Shown: positions 1-7,986 of the stretch, piece by piece
How the letters are laid out: every line of letters begins with the position of its first letter
Numbering within the stretch: the stretch's first letter is position 1
Assembly (NCBI RefSeq): GCF_017744435.1
Contig: NZ_JAGIBG010000012.1
Location: forward strand, 123,491-187,490
DNA: 64,000 nt
Direction of reading: 5' to 3'
From: Pseudomonas sp.
GTDB lineage: Bacteria > Pseudomonadota > Gammaproteobacteria > Pseudomonadales > Pseudomonadaceae
Notes under the pieces: model-generated
Told to the model about the DNA's origin: nothing
The model's database searches: none
The model's input: the letters and a program-made list of their open reading frames with translations, nothing else
Translations under genes and position numbers: made by a program

Positions 1-13
1 GACCGGTATTCCC

Positions 14-304
14 ATGTCCCCCCTCGCCACCGCCCTCGCATCCTGCGACATGCTCCTGATCGACGGCCTGCACGCCTTCGATTTCACCTGCGACGATTCC
101 GGCCTCACCGTCGAATGCATGGACGGCCGCCAACTCCGCCGCTGGTCGTTCAACCCCGAGCAGCTCGCTGCCGCCGTCGGCGCCGGTGATGAATGGCAAC
201 TCAACGATGCCCAGGGCGAGCATCGTCTAGTCTGTATGAGTGCCTTTCGCGCCCCGGATGAAGACGACGATGAACCGGATCTGGACGAGCCTGCTGACCG
301 CTAG
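14..304 (+). CDS. Small hypothetical protein (DUF5629-like)
   Basis: A 96-residue soluble acidic protein with no signal peptide or membrane segment. Its last ~20 residues are almost all Asp, Glu and Pro (PDEDDDEPDLDEPADR). I recall similar ~95-residue proteins in pseudomonads filed under DUF5629, but that assignment is from memory and no function is known. The gene lies at the window edge, and no clear ribosome-binding site precedes the ATG, so a start further upstream is possible. Its 3' end overlaps the start of the following lactonase gene by about 35-47 bases, which suggests co-translation. Confidence 0.6.
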   Translation: MSPLATALASCDMLLIDGLHAFDFTCDDSGLTVECMDGRQLRRWSFNPEQLAAAVGAGDEWQLNDAQGEHRLVCMSAFRAPDEDDDEPDLDEPADR

Positions 305-1400
305 CCTGATGAGCCTGACAATCACCGCCCACGCCGCCACGTTGCTGGTGGGCAGCTACACCGATGGCCAAAGCCAGGGCATCTACCGCTACCAGTTCGA
401 CAGCAAGACGGGGCAGATCGACCCGACGCCGCAACAGGTGGTCAAGAGTGTCAGCCCATCGTGGCTGGTGTTGTCGGCCGACCAGCGCCAGTTGTTCGCG
501 GTCAATGAAACCCCGAACGGCAAAGTCAGCAGCTTCAGCGTCAGCGCCAAGGGCGAGATCAAACCGCTGAACCAGGTGGCCAGCCGTGGCGACGAACCGA
601 CCCACGCCAGCCTGAGCCGTGACCAGCGCTACCTCTTTGTGGCCAACTACGCCGTTGCCCCCGACCCGGGCGGCAGCCTGGTGGTGATCCCGGTGGCCAA
701 GGATGGCAAGCTCAAGGACGTGGTCCAGCAACTGCGGCACAAGGCCAGTGGCGCCAACCCCGAGCGCCAGGCCGGGGCCCACGTGCATTCGCTGGTGCTG
801 TCGCCGGACGGCCTGCATGTGTATGCCTGCGACCTGGGCGCCGACAAGGTCTTCATCTATCGCTACGACGGCGCCAGCACCGATCACCCCCTGAGTGCGG
901 CGATCCCGGCGTCGGTAGACCTGCCGCCCGGCAGCGGGCCGCGGCATCTGCTGTTCGATGCCAAGGGTCGGCATGCCTACCTGACGCTGGAAATGAGCGG
1001 CGAAGTGGTGATGTTCGACGTCAAGGACGCTGCCTTGCTGGAGCGTCAGCGCCTGCCACTGACCGAACAGCAGGATGCCGCTGCCAAGGCCTCGGGGGGG
1101 CTGCACCTGTCGGCGGACGGGCGCTTTCTGTACGTCAGCAACCGCGGCACGGCGAACGAGATCGTGGTGTTCAGCGTGGGCAAGGAAGATGGCCAGCTGA
1201 CCTTCCTGCAGCGCCGTTCGGTAGAGGGCGACCACCCACGGGAATTCGCCCTGGACCCGAGCGACAACTTCCTGCTGGTGGCCAACCAGAAGAGCAACCA
1301 GATCGTGGTCATGCACCGCGACCCGCGCAGCGGCAAGCTCGGCGAGACGGTGCAGACCTTCACCCAGGATGCGCCTTCGGACCTCAAGTTCATCGAATGA
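258..1400 (+). CDS. Periplasmic lactonase family (6-phosphogluconolactonase-like) beta-propeller protein
   Basis: About 380 residues. An N-terminal signal peptide (hydrophobic TSLLTASLMSLTI, then AHAA) is followed by repeated beta-propeller blades such as LLVGSYTDG, SWLVLSADQRQLFAVNE, HSLVLSPDGLHVYACDLGADK, GPRHLLFDAKGRHAYLTLE and LHLSADGRFLYVSNRG. This is the pattern of the lactonase / YbhE (PgL) seven-bladed propeller family. The family includes 6-phosphogluconolactonases and cycloisomerases, but the export signal argues against a cytosolic pentose-phosphate role, so the substrate is unknown. Start codons at 258 (MKTT) and 270 (MNRIW) are both plausible; either overlaps the upstream gene. 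A start after the overlap (309) would destroy the signal peptide. Confidence 0.8.
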   Translation: MKTTMNRIWTSLLTASLMSLTITAHAATLLVGSYTDGQSQGIYRYQFDSKTGQIDPTPQQVVKSVSPSWLVLSADQRQLFAVNETPNGKVSSFSVSAKGEIKPLNQVASRGDEPTHASLSRDQRYLFVANYAVAPDPGGSLVVIPVAKDGKLKDVVQQLRHKASGANPERQAGAHVHSLVLSPDGLHVYACDLGADKVFIYRYDGASTDHPLSAAIPASVDLPPGSGPRHLLFDAKGRHAYLTLEMSGEVVMFDVKDAALLERQRLPLTEQQDAAAKASGGLHLSADGRFLYVSNRGTANEIVVFSVGKEDGQLTFLQRRSVEGDHPREFALDPSDNFLLVANQKSNQIVVMHRDPRSGKLGETVQTFTQDAPSDLKFIE

Positions 1401-1538
1401 GGCTCGCTACCAGGATTATCGATAGCGGTAATAGTCCCTACCAGCGCAATGAATTTCTGCGGGCGACCTCAGCGGCGTAAGTTTGACCCAAGGCCCAAGC
1501 GGCTGAACGTCAAACCACACACGTCGAGGTCAGCCACC

Positions 1539-1715
1539 ATGAACTTCAATCTCTTCCCCGTGATTGCCGCATCCGCCATCTCCGCCTCCGTCGTGCTGCC
1601 GGCCCATGCCCATGCCGACAGCAGCAAGACCACGGCTACCCACAGCTACACCGAGCAGTACCTGCGCCAGAGCGCCAACTTTCATGCGGCACTGAGTGGT
1701 AAGCACAGCCACTGA
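1539..1715 (+). CDS. Tiny exported His/Ser-rich peptide, unknown function
   Basis: A 58-residue product: hydrophobic leader MNFNLFPVIAASAISASVVL followed by PAHAHA, a likely signal peptidase I site, leaving a mature peptide of roughly 32 residues (starting near DSSKTTATHSYTEQ) rich in His, Ser and Thr and ending in GKHSH. The ATG is chosen because GAGGT lies about 10 bases upstream and because it places the signal peptide at the N terminus. A longer frame from 1449 adds a basic, non-signal-like extension. I do not recognise the family. Confidence 0.55.
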   Translation: MNFNLFPVIAASAISASVVLPAHAHADSSKTTATHSYTEQYLRQSANFHAALSGKHSH

Positions 1716-1737
1716 TTGAGACCTTGCACGGTCCCTA

Positions 1738-1820
1738 TGGGAGCGGGCATGCCCGCGAAGCAGACACCGCGGTGTGTGGCACCGGCTTTGCCGGTGTTCG
1801 CGGGCGAGCCCGCTCCCACA
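1738..1820. repeat. Inverted pair of REP elements
   Basis: TGGGAGCGGGCATGCCCGCG and its inverted mate ending CGCTCCCACA face each other across about 37 bases, in the gap between two convergent genes. This is the typical P. putida-type REP core (GGGAGCGGG..CCCGC). Confidence 0.85.
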
Positions 1821-1846
1821 GAGACCGAGTTGCAGCCTGAAGCGCT

Positions 1847-2446
1847 TTAGCGAGCCATGACCGAGTTGAAGAGCGCCGAAGCCAACCACCCCTCCAGCCA
1901 GCTCCGCACCCGCGGATAAGCCGCCTCGGCGAACCACAGCGGTTCGACCCCGGCAAACTGGCGCATCAGGGGCAACAGCGCGGCATCGGCCAGGCTCGGG
2001 TGATCGGCCAGCAGGTATGGCCGGCCTTCGAGCAACTGTTCAAGCTCCGCCAGCCAGGCCTCGGCCTGCAGGCGATAGTGCTCGCGTGAGTACTCCGGGT
2101 AGCGCTCGGCGTACTTGTACAAGTTCACCTGGGCCTTGAACGTGCTGTCGTTGCGGGCTATCAGCGCCTCGGCGTGCTGCGCGGCGGCCGGGTCGGCCTG
2201 CAGGCGCCAGTCCTGCGGGTCGTGTTGCTCGAGCGCCCAGCGCATGATGTCCAGGCTCTCCTCCAGTACACCGTCACCGGTATCCAGCACCGGCACCGTA
2301 CCCTTGGGCGACAAGGCCAGCAGTGCGGCCGGCTTGTTCTTCATCGCCACCTCGACGACCTCCACCGTGCAGCCGGCATAGCGCAGCGCCAGGCGTGCAC
2401 GCATGGCCCATGGGCAGCGACGGAACGAGTAGAGGATCACCCGCAC
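1847..2446 (-). CDS. Glutathione S-transferase family protein
   Basis: A 199-residue cytosolic protein. The N-terminal thioredoxin-like domain starts MRVILYSFRRCPWAMRARLA with a Cys-Pro pair in the glutathione site. The cis-Pro motif KGTVPVLDTGDG and the ESLDIMRWA segment that contacts glutathione follow. The C-terminal half is the all-alpha domain. This matches a GST with a Cys-containing active site, more often tied to thiol transfer or glutathionyl reduction than to classic conjugation. The ATG overlaps the 3' end of sbcC by 10 bases, so it is probably the last gene of an sbcD-sbcC-GST transcript. The substrate is unknown. Confidence 0.85.
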   Translation of the reverse strand: MRVILYSFRRCPWAMRARLALRYAGCTVEVVEVAMKNKPAALLALSPKGTVPVLDTGDGVLEESLDIMRWALEQHDPQDWRLQADPAAAQHAEALIARNDSTFKAQVNLYKYAERYPEYSREHYRLQAEAWLAELEQLLEGRPYLLADHPSLADAALLPLMRQFAGVEPLWFAEAAYPRVRSWLEGWLASALFNSVMAR

Positions 2447-5400
2447 ACCTCCACGTCGCTCAGGCCATTGCCCTGGCGGCGCACCTGGATCTGCACCGGA
2501 ATGCGCTCGTGCATCTCCTGCACGTGGGAGATCACCGCAACCTTGCGCCCCTGCGCCTGCAGGCCGTCGAGGGCGTCCATGGCCAGTTGCAGCGATTCCG
2601 GGTCGAGGCTGCCGAAGCCTTCGTCGATGAACAGCGACTCGATGCGCAGGGTGCTCGAGGCCATCGATGCCAGGCCCAGGGCCAGGGCCAGCGAGACCAG
2701 GAAGGTTTCACCGCCGGACAGCGAGTGTACCGAACGCAGCTCGTCGCCCATTTCGGTGTCCAGCACCAGCAGGCCCAGGGCACTGCCACCGCGTTTGAGG
2801 CGGTAACGGCGCGCCAGCTGGCGCAGTTGGGCGTTGGCGTGGTGCAGCAGCAGGTCGAGGTTGTAGCCCTGGGCGATCTTGCGGAACACGTCGCCCGAGG
2901 CCGAGCCGATCAGCGCGTTCAGCCGCGCCCAACGCTGCCATTGCTGGTAGGCCTGCTCGATTTCCCCGGCCAGGGCCTGGCTCGCCTGCTGGCGGCGCTG
3001 GTCGTCGGCCTGTTGCGCGCGCAGTTCGGCGCATTGCTGTTCATGGCCGGCCAGCCGCTCGCGCAGCTCGCCCAGCGCTTGCTCCAGGTCTTCGACCGAA
3101 GCGTCGACGCTCATCTGCGCGGCGTGCTGCTGCAGGCGCTGGTCGCGCTCCTGAAGCAGCACCCGGCTCTGCTCGATGGCCTTCTCGGCGCCTTGCAGGC
3201 GCTGGCGCAGCTCACCCAATTGGGCGTCGTCGATGGCCAGCAGGCGATCCAGCCCGGCATCGTCCAGCTCCGGATGCTCGGCGCGCCATTGGGCAATGTC
3301 GCCCTGCAGCTGCTGGCACTCGCTTTCCAGCGCCTGCTGCTGCTGGGTATTGGCCTTGAGTTCGCTGGCCAGTTGCACGCCTTGGGTGCGCAGGTCCTGC
3401 AGGCGCTGGGCGGTGTCTGCATCGACAGCGCGCGCCTGCTCCAGCTGGCTGTCCATGTGCTGTTGCCAGGCTTCGGCGCTGGCCTGCTCGCCAAGCAGCT
3501 CGGCCAGCGCGGCCTGGGCCTGCTGACGTTGGGTGTCGAGTGCGGCGAGCTGTTGCTGCGCCTGCGTCAAGGCTTGAGCGCGCGCCTGTTGCTGGTCGCG
3601 CAGCTTGTCCAACTGCACCTGGCGTGCCTGCTGTTCTTCCTGCTCGTCCTTGCGCTGCTCCAGTTGCTGCAGGCGCTGGGCGATCTGCTGGTCAAGGGCC
3701 AGGAAGGCATTGGCCGGGTCATCGCCAAGGGCTTTGAGTACATCGCCCGGGAGCACATTGGCCAAGTCATTGAGGCCCTGCTCCAGCTGTTGTTCATCAC
3801 TGGCCAGGGCCTGGTGCTGCTGGTCGAGATGGCGCTGGGCCTGTTGCTGGGCTTCCTGCGCTGCCTGCAGGTGCTGGTTGAGGCGCGCGGCATCCTTCTG
3901 CAGGGCGAGCAGGGCGCTCTGGCGCTTCTCGTCCTTGCCGATTTCGTCGTCCAGGCGCCGCAGCTGGCTGTCGAGCCAGGCGCTGCGGGCCTTGTCGTCC
4001 TGTGGGGCGAGGGCGGGCCAGAGGCTGTGCGCCTGCACCTGCGCCACCAGCGGCTGCAACTGCTCGCCAAGCTGCTGCTGTTGCTGCTGAGCGTCCTTGA
4101 GCTGGGCGTTGACCACGCCGAGCTGGGTGCGCAGTTCGACCAGCTTGCCGTTGAGGGCTTCGACCTGTTTCTGCGCCGCGTCCTCTTCGGCCTGGTCGTG
4201 GCGGCCAAGGCTCTGCAGCAGGGCCTCAGGCTGATGGAACGGGTGTTCGGCACTGCCACACACCGGGCAGGGCTCGCCATCGCGCAATTGGCCGCGCAGT
4301 TCTTCGACACTGGTATTGCGCGCCAGGCGCTGGCGCTCCAGCAACTGGCGGGTGAGGTTGAGCGCCTGTTCGGCGGCTTCCAGTTCGGCCTTGGCCGCCG
4401 TGCCTTCGCCGATCAGTTGCTGGCGATGCTGCATGGCCTGCTGCTGACGCTCACGCAGGGCATCGAGCTGCTGGCGCAGTTCCTGCTCACGGCCATGCAG
4501 GCGCGACAGCTCCTCGACGGCGCGTTGCTGTTTGCGGTTGTCCTGCAGCATGTTGCCGAGCAGGTCGATCTGTTCGGCCAGGGCCTGGGGTTCGGCCTTG
4601 GCTTCACGGAACAGCAGCTCGAAGTGGTCGCGCTGGCTCTGCAACTGGACATTGGCCTGGCTGGCCAGAGCCTGCAGACCGGGTAGTTCCTCGCGGCCCT
4701 TGGCCAGGCGGCCACCGATCAGCATCACCTGCTTGAGTTGCGGCAGGTAGGCCTGCCAGGCATTGGCCAGGCCGGCCAGGTGCTGGCTGTCGGCCAGGGC
4801 AGTGTCGATCTGCGCCAGTTGCAGCTGGCTGCGCTGCTGGTTCACTCCCGTTTGCTGCAGTTGCTGCTGGCTTTCGGCAACGTGCTGCGCGGCCTGATCG
4901 CAGGTGCTGCGTTGCCCCGCCAGTTCCTGGTCAAGACGCACCAGGTTGTCCTGGCCCGCGAAGGCCTGGCGCAGGCGTGGGGCATTTTCGCTGTGCAGGG
5001 TCTGGCGCTGTGCCAGGGCCTCGCGAGACGTCAGCAGTGCCTGTTCCAGTTCTGCGGTGCGCGTCTGCAATTCGCTTTGCTGGCGCTGTTGCTCGGCGAT
5101 CTGCGCCGCGACCGGGGCCAGTTGCGCGCCGAGCATCTGCTGGCGGTGGAATTGGTGGCGTTGTGGTGCCAGGCGCTCCAGGCGTTGCAGGTCGAGGCGC
5201 TGCTCGGCCAGCTGCTGCCAGTCCTGTTCGGCAGCTTGCAGGGCGGCGCCGGCTTCGGCGTGCTGGGCCTGCAGCTGGCGTTGTTCATCGAGCCAGCTGC
5301 GTTGCTGCTCCAGCTGGCGCTCGCCGGCCTGGTCGGCCTTGACCTGTTGCAACGCCTGCTCCAGGCGCTGGTCAAGTTCGGCACGGGCCTCGGCGGCCAT

Positions 5401-6081
5401 CGGCAGCAAGTGACTGGCGCGGTCATTGAGGGCTTTGTGTGCTTCGCCGGTTTCCCGTGCCTTGCTGAAGGCGCGCTGGCCGAGGCGGGTGTAGATGGCG
5501 GTGTTGGTGAGCTTTTCCAGCAGCTCGCTGCGCTCTTTGTCATCCGCCTTGAGGAAGGCGCCGAACTCGCTTTGCGCCAGCATCACCGCGCGGGTGAACT
5601 GCTCGAAATTCAGGCCCAGGCGGGCTTCGATCAGTTGCTTGTACTCGCTCTTGCCGCTGCCCAGCACCTGTTCGCTGTCCAGGTCATACAGGCTCTGGCG
5701 GCTGAATTGCAGCTTGCCGTTGGCCTTGTCGCGGGCGCGGTTGGCTTCCCAGCGGGCGCGGTAGCGGTGGCCGTCGATGCCGACGAAGTCGACTTCGGCA
5801 AAACCGCTGCCGGTGCCACGGCGCAGCAGGTTGCGCGGGTCGGACGTGGGGATTTCGCCGTCGGCGTCCGGCACCTTGGCTTCGCGGCCGATGTCGTTCA
5901 GGCGCGGCACGGTGCCGAACAGGGCCAGGCACAGGGCATCGAGCAAGGTGCTCTTGCCGGCGCCGGTGGGCCCGGTGATGGCGAACAGGCCAGCGCTGGC
6001 CAGGGGCTCGGCGGTGAAGTCGATGTCGACCGGGCCGGCCAGGGATGCCAGGTTCTTCAGGCGGATGGCGAGAATCTTCAT
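2437..6081 (-). CDS. sbcC: SbcC, ATPase subunit of the SbcCD exonuclease
   Basis: A 1214-residue SMC-like ATPase. Its partner SbcD cuts hairpins, palindromes and protein-blocked DNA ends. The Walker A motif GPTGAGKST lies near residue 39. Two very long Gln/Glu/Ala-rich coiled-coil arms flank the zinc hook CPVCGS near residue 605. The C-terminal lobe carries the ABC signature SLSGGETF and Walker B SLFIDEGFGSLD. Length is slightly above the E. coli protein. The start codon overlaps the sbcD stop (ATGA), so the two subunits are translationally coupled. The gene then overlaps the GST gene. The coiled-coil codon bias leaves long open frames on the opposite strand, which are shadows. Confidence 0.97.
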   Translation of the reverse strand: MKILAIRLKNLASLAGPVDIDFTAEPLASAGLFAITGPTGAGKSTLLDALCLALFGTVPRLNDIGREAKVPDADGEIPTSDPRNLLRRGTGSGFAEVDFVGIDGHRYRARWEANRARDKANGKLQFSRQSLYDLDSEQVLGSGKSEYKQLIEARLGLNFEQFTRAVMLAQSEFGAFLKADDKERSELLEKLTNTAIYTRLGQRAFSKARETGEAHKALNDRASHLLPMAAEARAELDQRLEQALQQVKADQAGERQLEQQRSWLDEQRQLQAQHAEAGAALQAAEQDWQQLAEQRLDLQRLERLAPQRHQFHRQQMLGAQLAPVAAQIAEQQRQQSELQTRTAELEQALLTSREALAQRQTLHSENAPRLRQAFAGQDNLVRLDQELAGQRSTCDQAAQHVAESQQQLQQTGVNQQRSQLQLAQIDTALADSQHLAGLANAWQAYLPQLKQVMLIGGRLAKGREELPGLQALASQANVQLQSQRDHFELLFREAKAEPQALAEQIDLLGNMLQDNRKQQRAVEELSRLHGREQELRQQLDALRERQQQAMQHRQQLIGEGTAAKAELEAAEQALNLTRQLLERQRLARNTSVEELRGQLRDGEPCPVCGSAEHPFHQPEALLQSLGRHDQAEEDAAQKQVEALNGKLVELRTQLGVVNAQLKDAQQQQQQLGEQLQPLVAQVQAHSLWPALAPQDDKARSAWLDSQLRRLDDEIGKDEKRQSALLALQKDAARLNQHLQAAQEAQQQAQRHLDQQHQALASDEQQLEQGLNDLANVLPGDVLKALGDDPANAFLALDQQIAQRLQQLEQRKDEQEEQQARQVQLDKLRDQQQARAQALTQAQQQLAALDTQRQQAQAALAELLGEQASAEAWQQHMDSQLEQARAVDADTAQRLQDLRTQGVQLASELKANTQQQQALESECQQLQGDIAQWRAEHPELDDAGLDRLLAIDDAQLGELRQRLQGAEKAIEQSRVLLQERDQRLQQHAAQMSVDASVEDLEQALGELRERLAGHEQQCAELRAQQADDQRRQQASQALAGEIEQAYQQWQRWARLNALIGSASGDVFRKIAQGYNLDLLLHHANAQLRQLARRYRLKRGGSALGLLVLDTEMGDELRSVHSLSGGETFLVSLALALGLASMASSTLRIESLFIDEGFGSLDPESLQLAMDALDGLQAQGRKVAVISHVQEMHERIPVQIQVRRQGNGLSDVEVCG

Positions 6082-7316
6082 GGCTGTTCCTCTTCCAGCT
6101 GGACGTCCTGCAGCAGCAGGGCGAAATCGGCCAGGGCCTGCTCGTCGACGGGGTTGCCGTAGGCCTGCTCCCAGGCGCGGCTGAACAGGTCCTGCGGGGT
6201 CATCTGCGCCAGTTCGACGAATGCCAGGTCGTCGTCTTCGCTGTTGTTGCGGCCAGCGTACTCGGCGCTGATGCGGATCAACCGCACAGCTTTGCCCTCA
6301 AGCGCGGTTTCGATCTGCTGGCGCAGATCGGGTTGAGGTTCATCCAGAATCACTCGAACCTCCAGCCAGGGCTGGCGGTTGGGGTCTTCGAGCAGGTCGA
6401 TCACCGGCAGCTCGGCCAGCTGTTCGAGCAGTTCGCCCAGCGGCGCCGGGCCGACCCGCTGCAGGGCTACCGCACGGGGTACCGGGCGCGGCTCGACACT
6501 GACCAGCTCGCTGCCCTCCAGTTCGACTTCCAGCACCTGGTGCGGGTAGTTGATTTCGGCGAACGACAGCGGGATCGGCGAGCCGCTGTAACGGATGCGG
6601 CTTTCGCGGTTGACCTTCTGCGGCTTGTGCAGGTGGCCGAGCGCGACGTAGCTGATCGACTTGTCGAACAGCTTGGCCGGCAAGGCCTCGGCATTGCCGA
6701 TGATCAGGCTGCGCTCGGAGTCTTCGGACACCGCGCCACCGGCCATGTGCGCATGGCTGATGGCGATCAGCGCCTGGTCCTTCTTGCGCTTTTTCTGCGC
6801 CGCGCCAATCAGTTGCTGATGCACCTGGGTGATGCCTTGCAGGTAGTCGTCGCCCAGCTGCGGGCCGGTCACTTCGGCCGGGCGCAGGAAGGGCAGGGCC
6901 AGGCACCAGGCAGCGACCTTGCCGCGGCCGTTGGTCAGCGGAATCAGCAGGCGCTCGGCATCCAGCTGGCCCTCGTCGAGCCAGTGCACCCGGCCCAGCG
7001 CGTGGGTGCGCAGGCGGCGCATGAGTGCGGCGGGCAGCTCGATGCGCGAGCCGGAGTCGTGGTTGCCGGCGATCATCACGATGTCCAGCTTGGGCTGCTG
7101 CTCGTGGGCCTGGACGATGAAGTCGTAGAGCCGCTCCTGGGCTTTGACCGGCGGGTTGACCGTGTCGAAGATGTCGCCGGCAATCAGCAGCGCGTCCGGC
7201 TGGCGCAGGCGCAGCTGGCCGAGCAGCCAGTCGAGGAAGCAGGCGTGTTCGAAGTCGCGTTCCTGGCCGTGCAGGCTTTGGCCCAGGTGCCAGTCGGAGG
7301 TGTGAAACAGACGCAT
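6078..7316 (-). CDS. sbcD: SbcD, nuclease subunit of the SbcCD exonuclease
   Basis: A 412-residue Mre11-type metallophosphoesterase. All family motifs are present: TSDWHLGQSL near the N terminus, GDIFD, AGNHDS, SHAHM and GHLHKPQ, which together coordinate two Mn ions. With SbcC it degrades hairpin and blocked DNA ends during replication and repair. It is the first gene of the sbcD-sbcC-GST transcript. The 228-base gap to the next divergent gene should hold its promoter; no convincing box was identified there. Confidence 0.97.
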   Translation of the reverse strand: MRLFHTSDWHLGQSLHGQERDFEHACFLDWLLGQLRLRQPDALLIAGDIFDTVNPPVKAQERLYDFIVQAHEQQPKLDIVMIAGNHDSGSRIELPAALMRRLRTHALGRVHWLDEGQLDAERLLIPLTNGRGKVAAWCLALPFLRPAEVTGPQLGDDYLQGITQVHQQLIGAAQKKRKKDQALIAISHAHMAGGAVSEDSERSLIIGNAEALPAKLFDKSISYVALGHLHKPQKVNRESRIRYSGSPIPLSFAEINYPHQVLEVELEGSELVSVEPRPVPRAVALQRVGPAPLGELLEQLAELPVIDLLEDPNRQPWLEVRVILDEPQPDLRQQIETALEGKAVRLIRISAEYAGRNNSEDDDLAFVELAQMTPQDLFSRAWEQAYGNPVDEQALADFALLLQDVQLEEEQP

Positions 7317-7544
7317 GGATGACCTGTCGGTGTCGAGTCAGCAAGCCGGGGCTTGGCGTGAATGATGGGCTTTGCGGAGCCGGGTATGGTAACCCAAGCC
7401 TGGGTGACAAGGCAGTTGCTCTCACTGGCGCAAGCGATACATCCAGCAGCAATCAGCTTGTTTCACGCACTTGGCTGCTTTACGCTCTCAGCCGACCGGA
7501 TAAGCTGGTCAGTAGACACGGATGACAAGTACAGGAGCTCCCCC

Positions 7545-7976
7545 ATGGAAGGTATCCCGCAATCCCAATCCACCACTTGCAACCTCAAGCCTAAATGGCA
7601 GGAGCGTTTCGCCTTCTTCGACCAGTACGGCAACCCGAGCAGCGCCGCCTACAAGGCCGCCCTGAAAGCTGCGCCCTTCGGTAAAAGGCTGCTGATCGGA
7701 ATGAACTTCATCGCCTTCTTCTTCGGCCCGATCTACTTGTTTGTGCTGGGCCTGTGGAAAAAGAACCTGTCCCTGCTGGGCATCTCCGCAGTCGTCCTCG
7801 TGTTGATTGAAATTTTGCAGGGTGCTACCGGCATCGCCATACCGAGGGCGCTGGATACTGGCATCAATGTGGCGATCAACGTGATGTATGGTGTTCTCAC
7901 CAACTATGCCTATTACCTGAAGAAGACCACGGGCCAGCAGGGCTGGAACCCGTTCGAAGGCCTGCGCGTCCTCTGA
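7545..7976 (+). CDS. DUF2628 small membrane protein
   Basis: A 143-residue protein. A soluble N terminus (WQERFAFFDQYG) is followed by two closely spaced hydrophobic segments (LLIGMNFIAFFFGPIYLFVLG and LLGISAVVLVLIEIL) and a third weaker one, which fits the DUF2628 pattern. AGGAG sits 8 bases before the ATG at 7545 and decides the start; a longer frame from 7362 has no support. Function is unknown. Confidence 0.75.
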   Translation: MEGIPQSQSTTCNLKPKWQERFAFFDQYGNPSSAAYKAALKAAPFGKRLLIGMNFIAFFFGPIYLFVLGLWKKNLSLLGISAVVLVLIEILQGATGIAIPRALDTGINVAINVMYGVLTNYAYYLKKTTGQQGWNPFEGLRVL

Positions 7977-7986
7977 AGCAGCTCCG

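Noticed and set aside
201..1316. A 371-codon open frame opposite the lactonase gene
   Set aside because: Shadow of the beta-propeller gene, which has a signal peptide and blade repeats.
2323..4686. A 787-codon open frame on the plus strand opposite sbcC
   Set aside because: It is the antisense of the coiled-coil region of SbcC; its Leu/Ala/Gln/Val-rich translation is what reverse-strand coiled coil in a G+C-rich genome gives. No ribosome-binding site.
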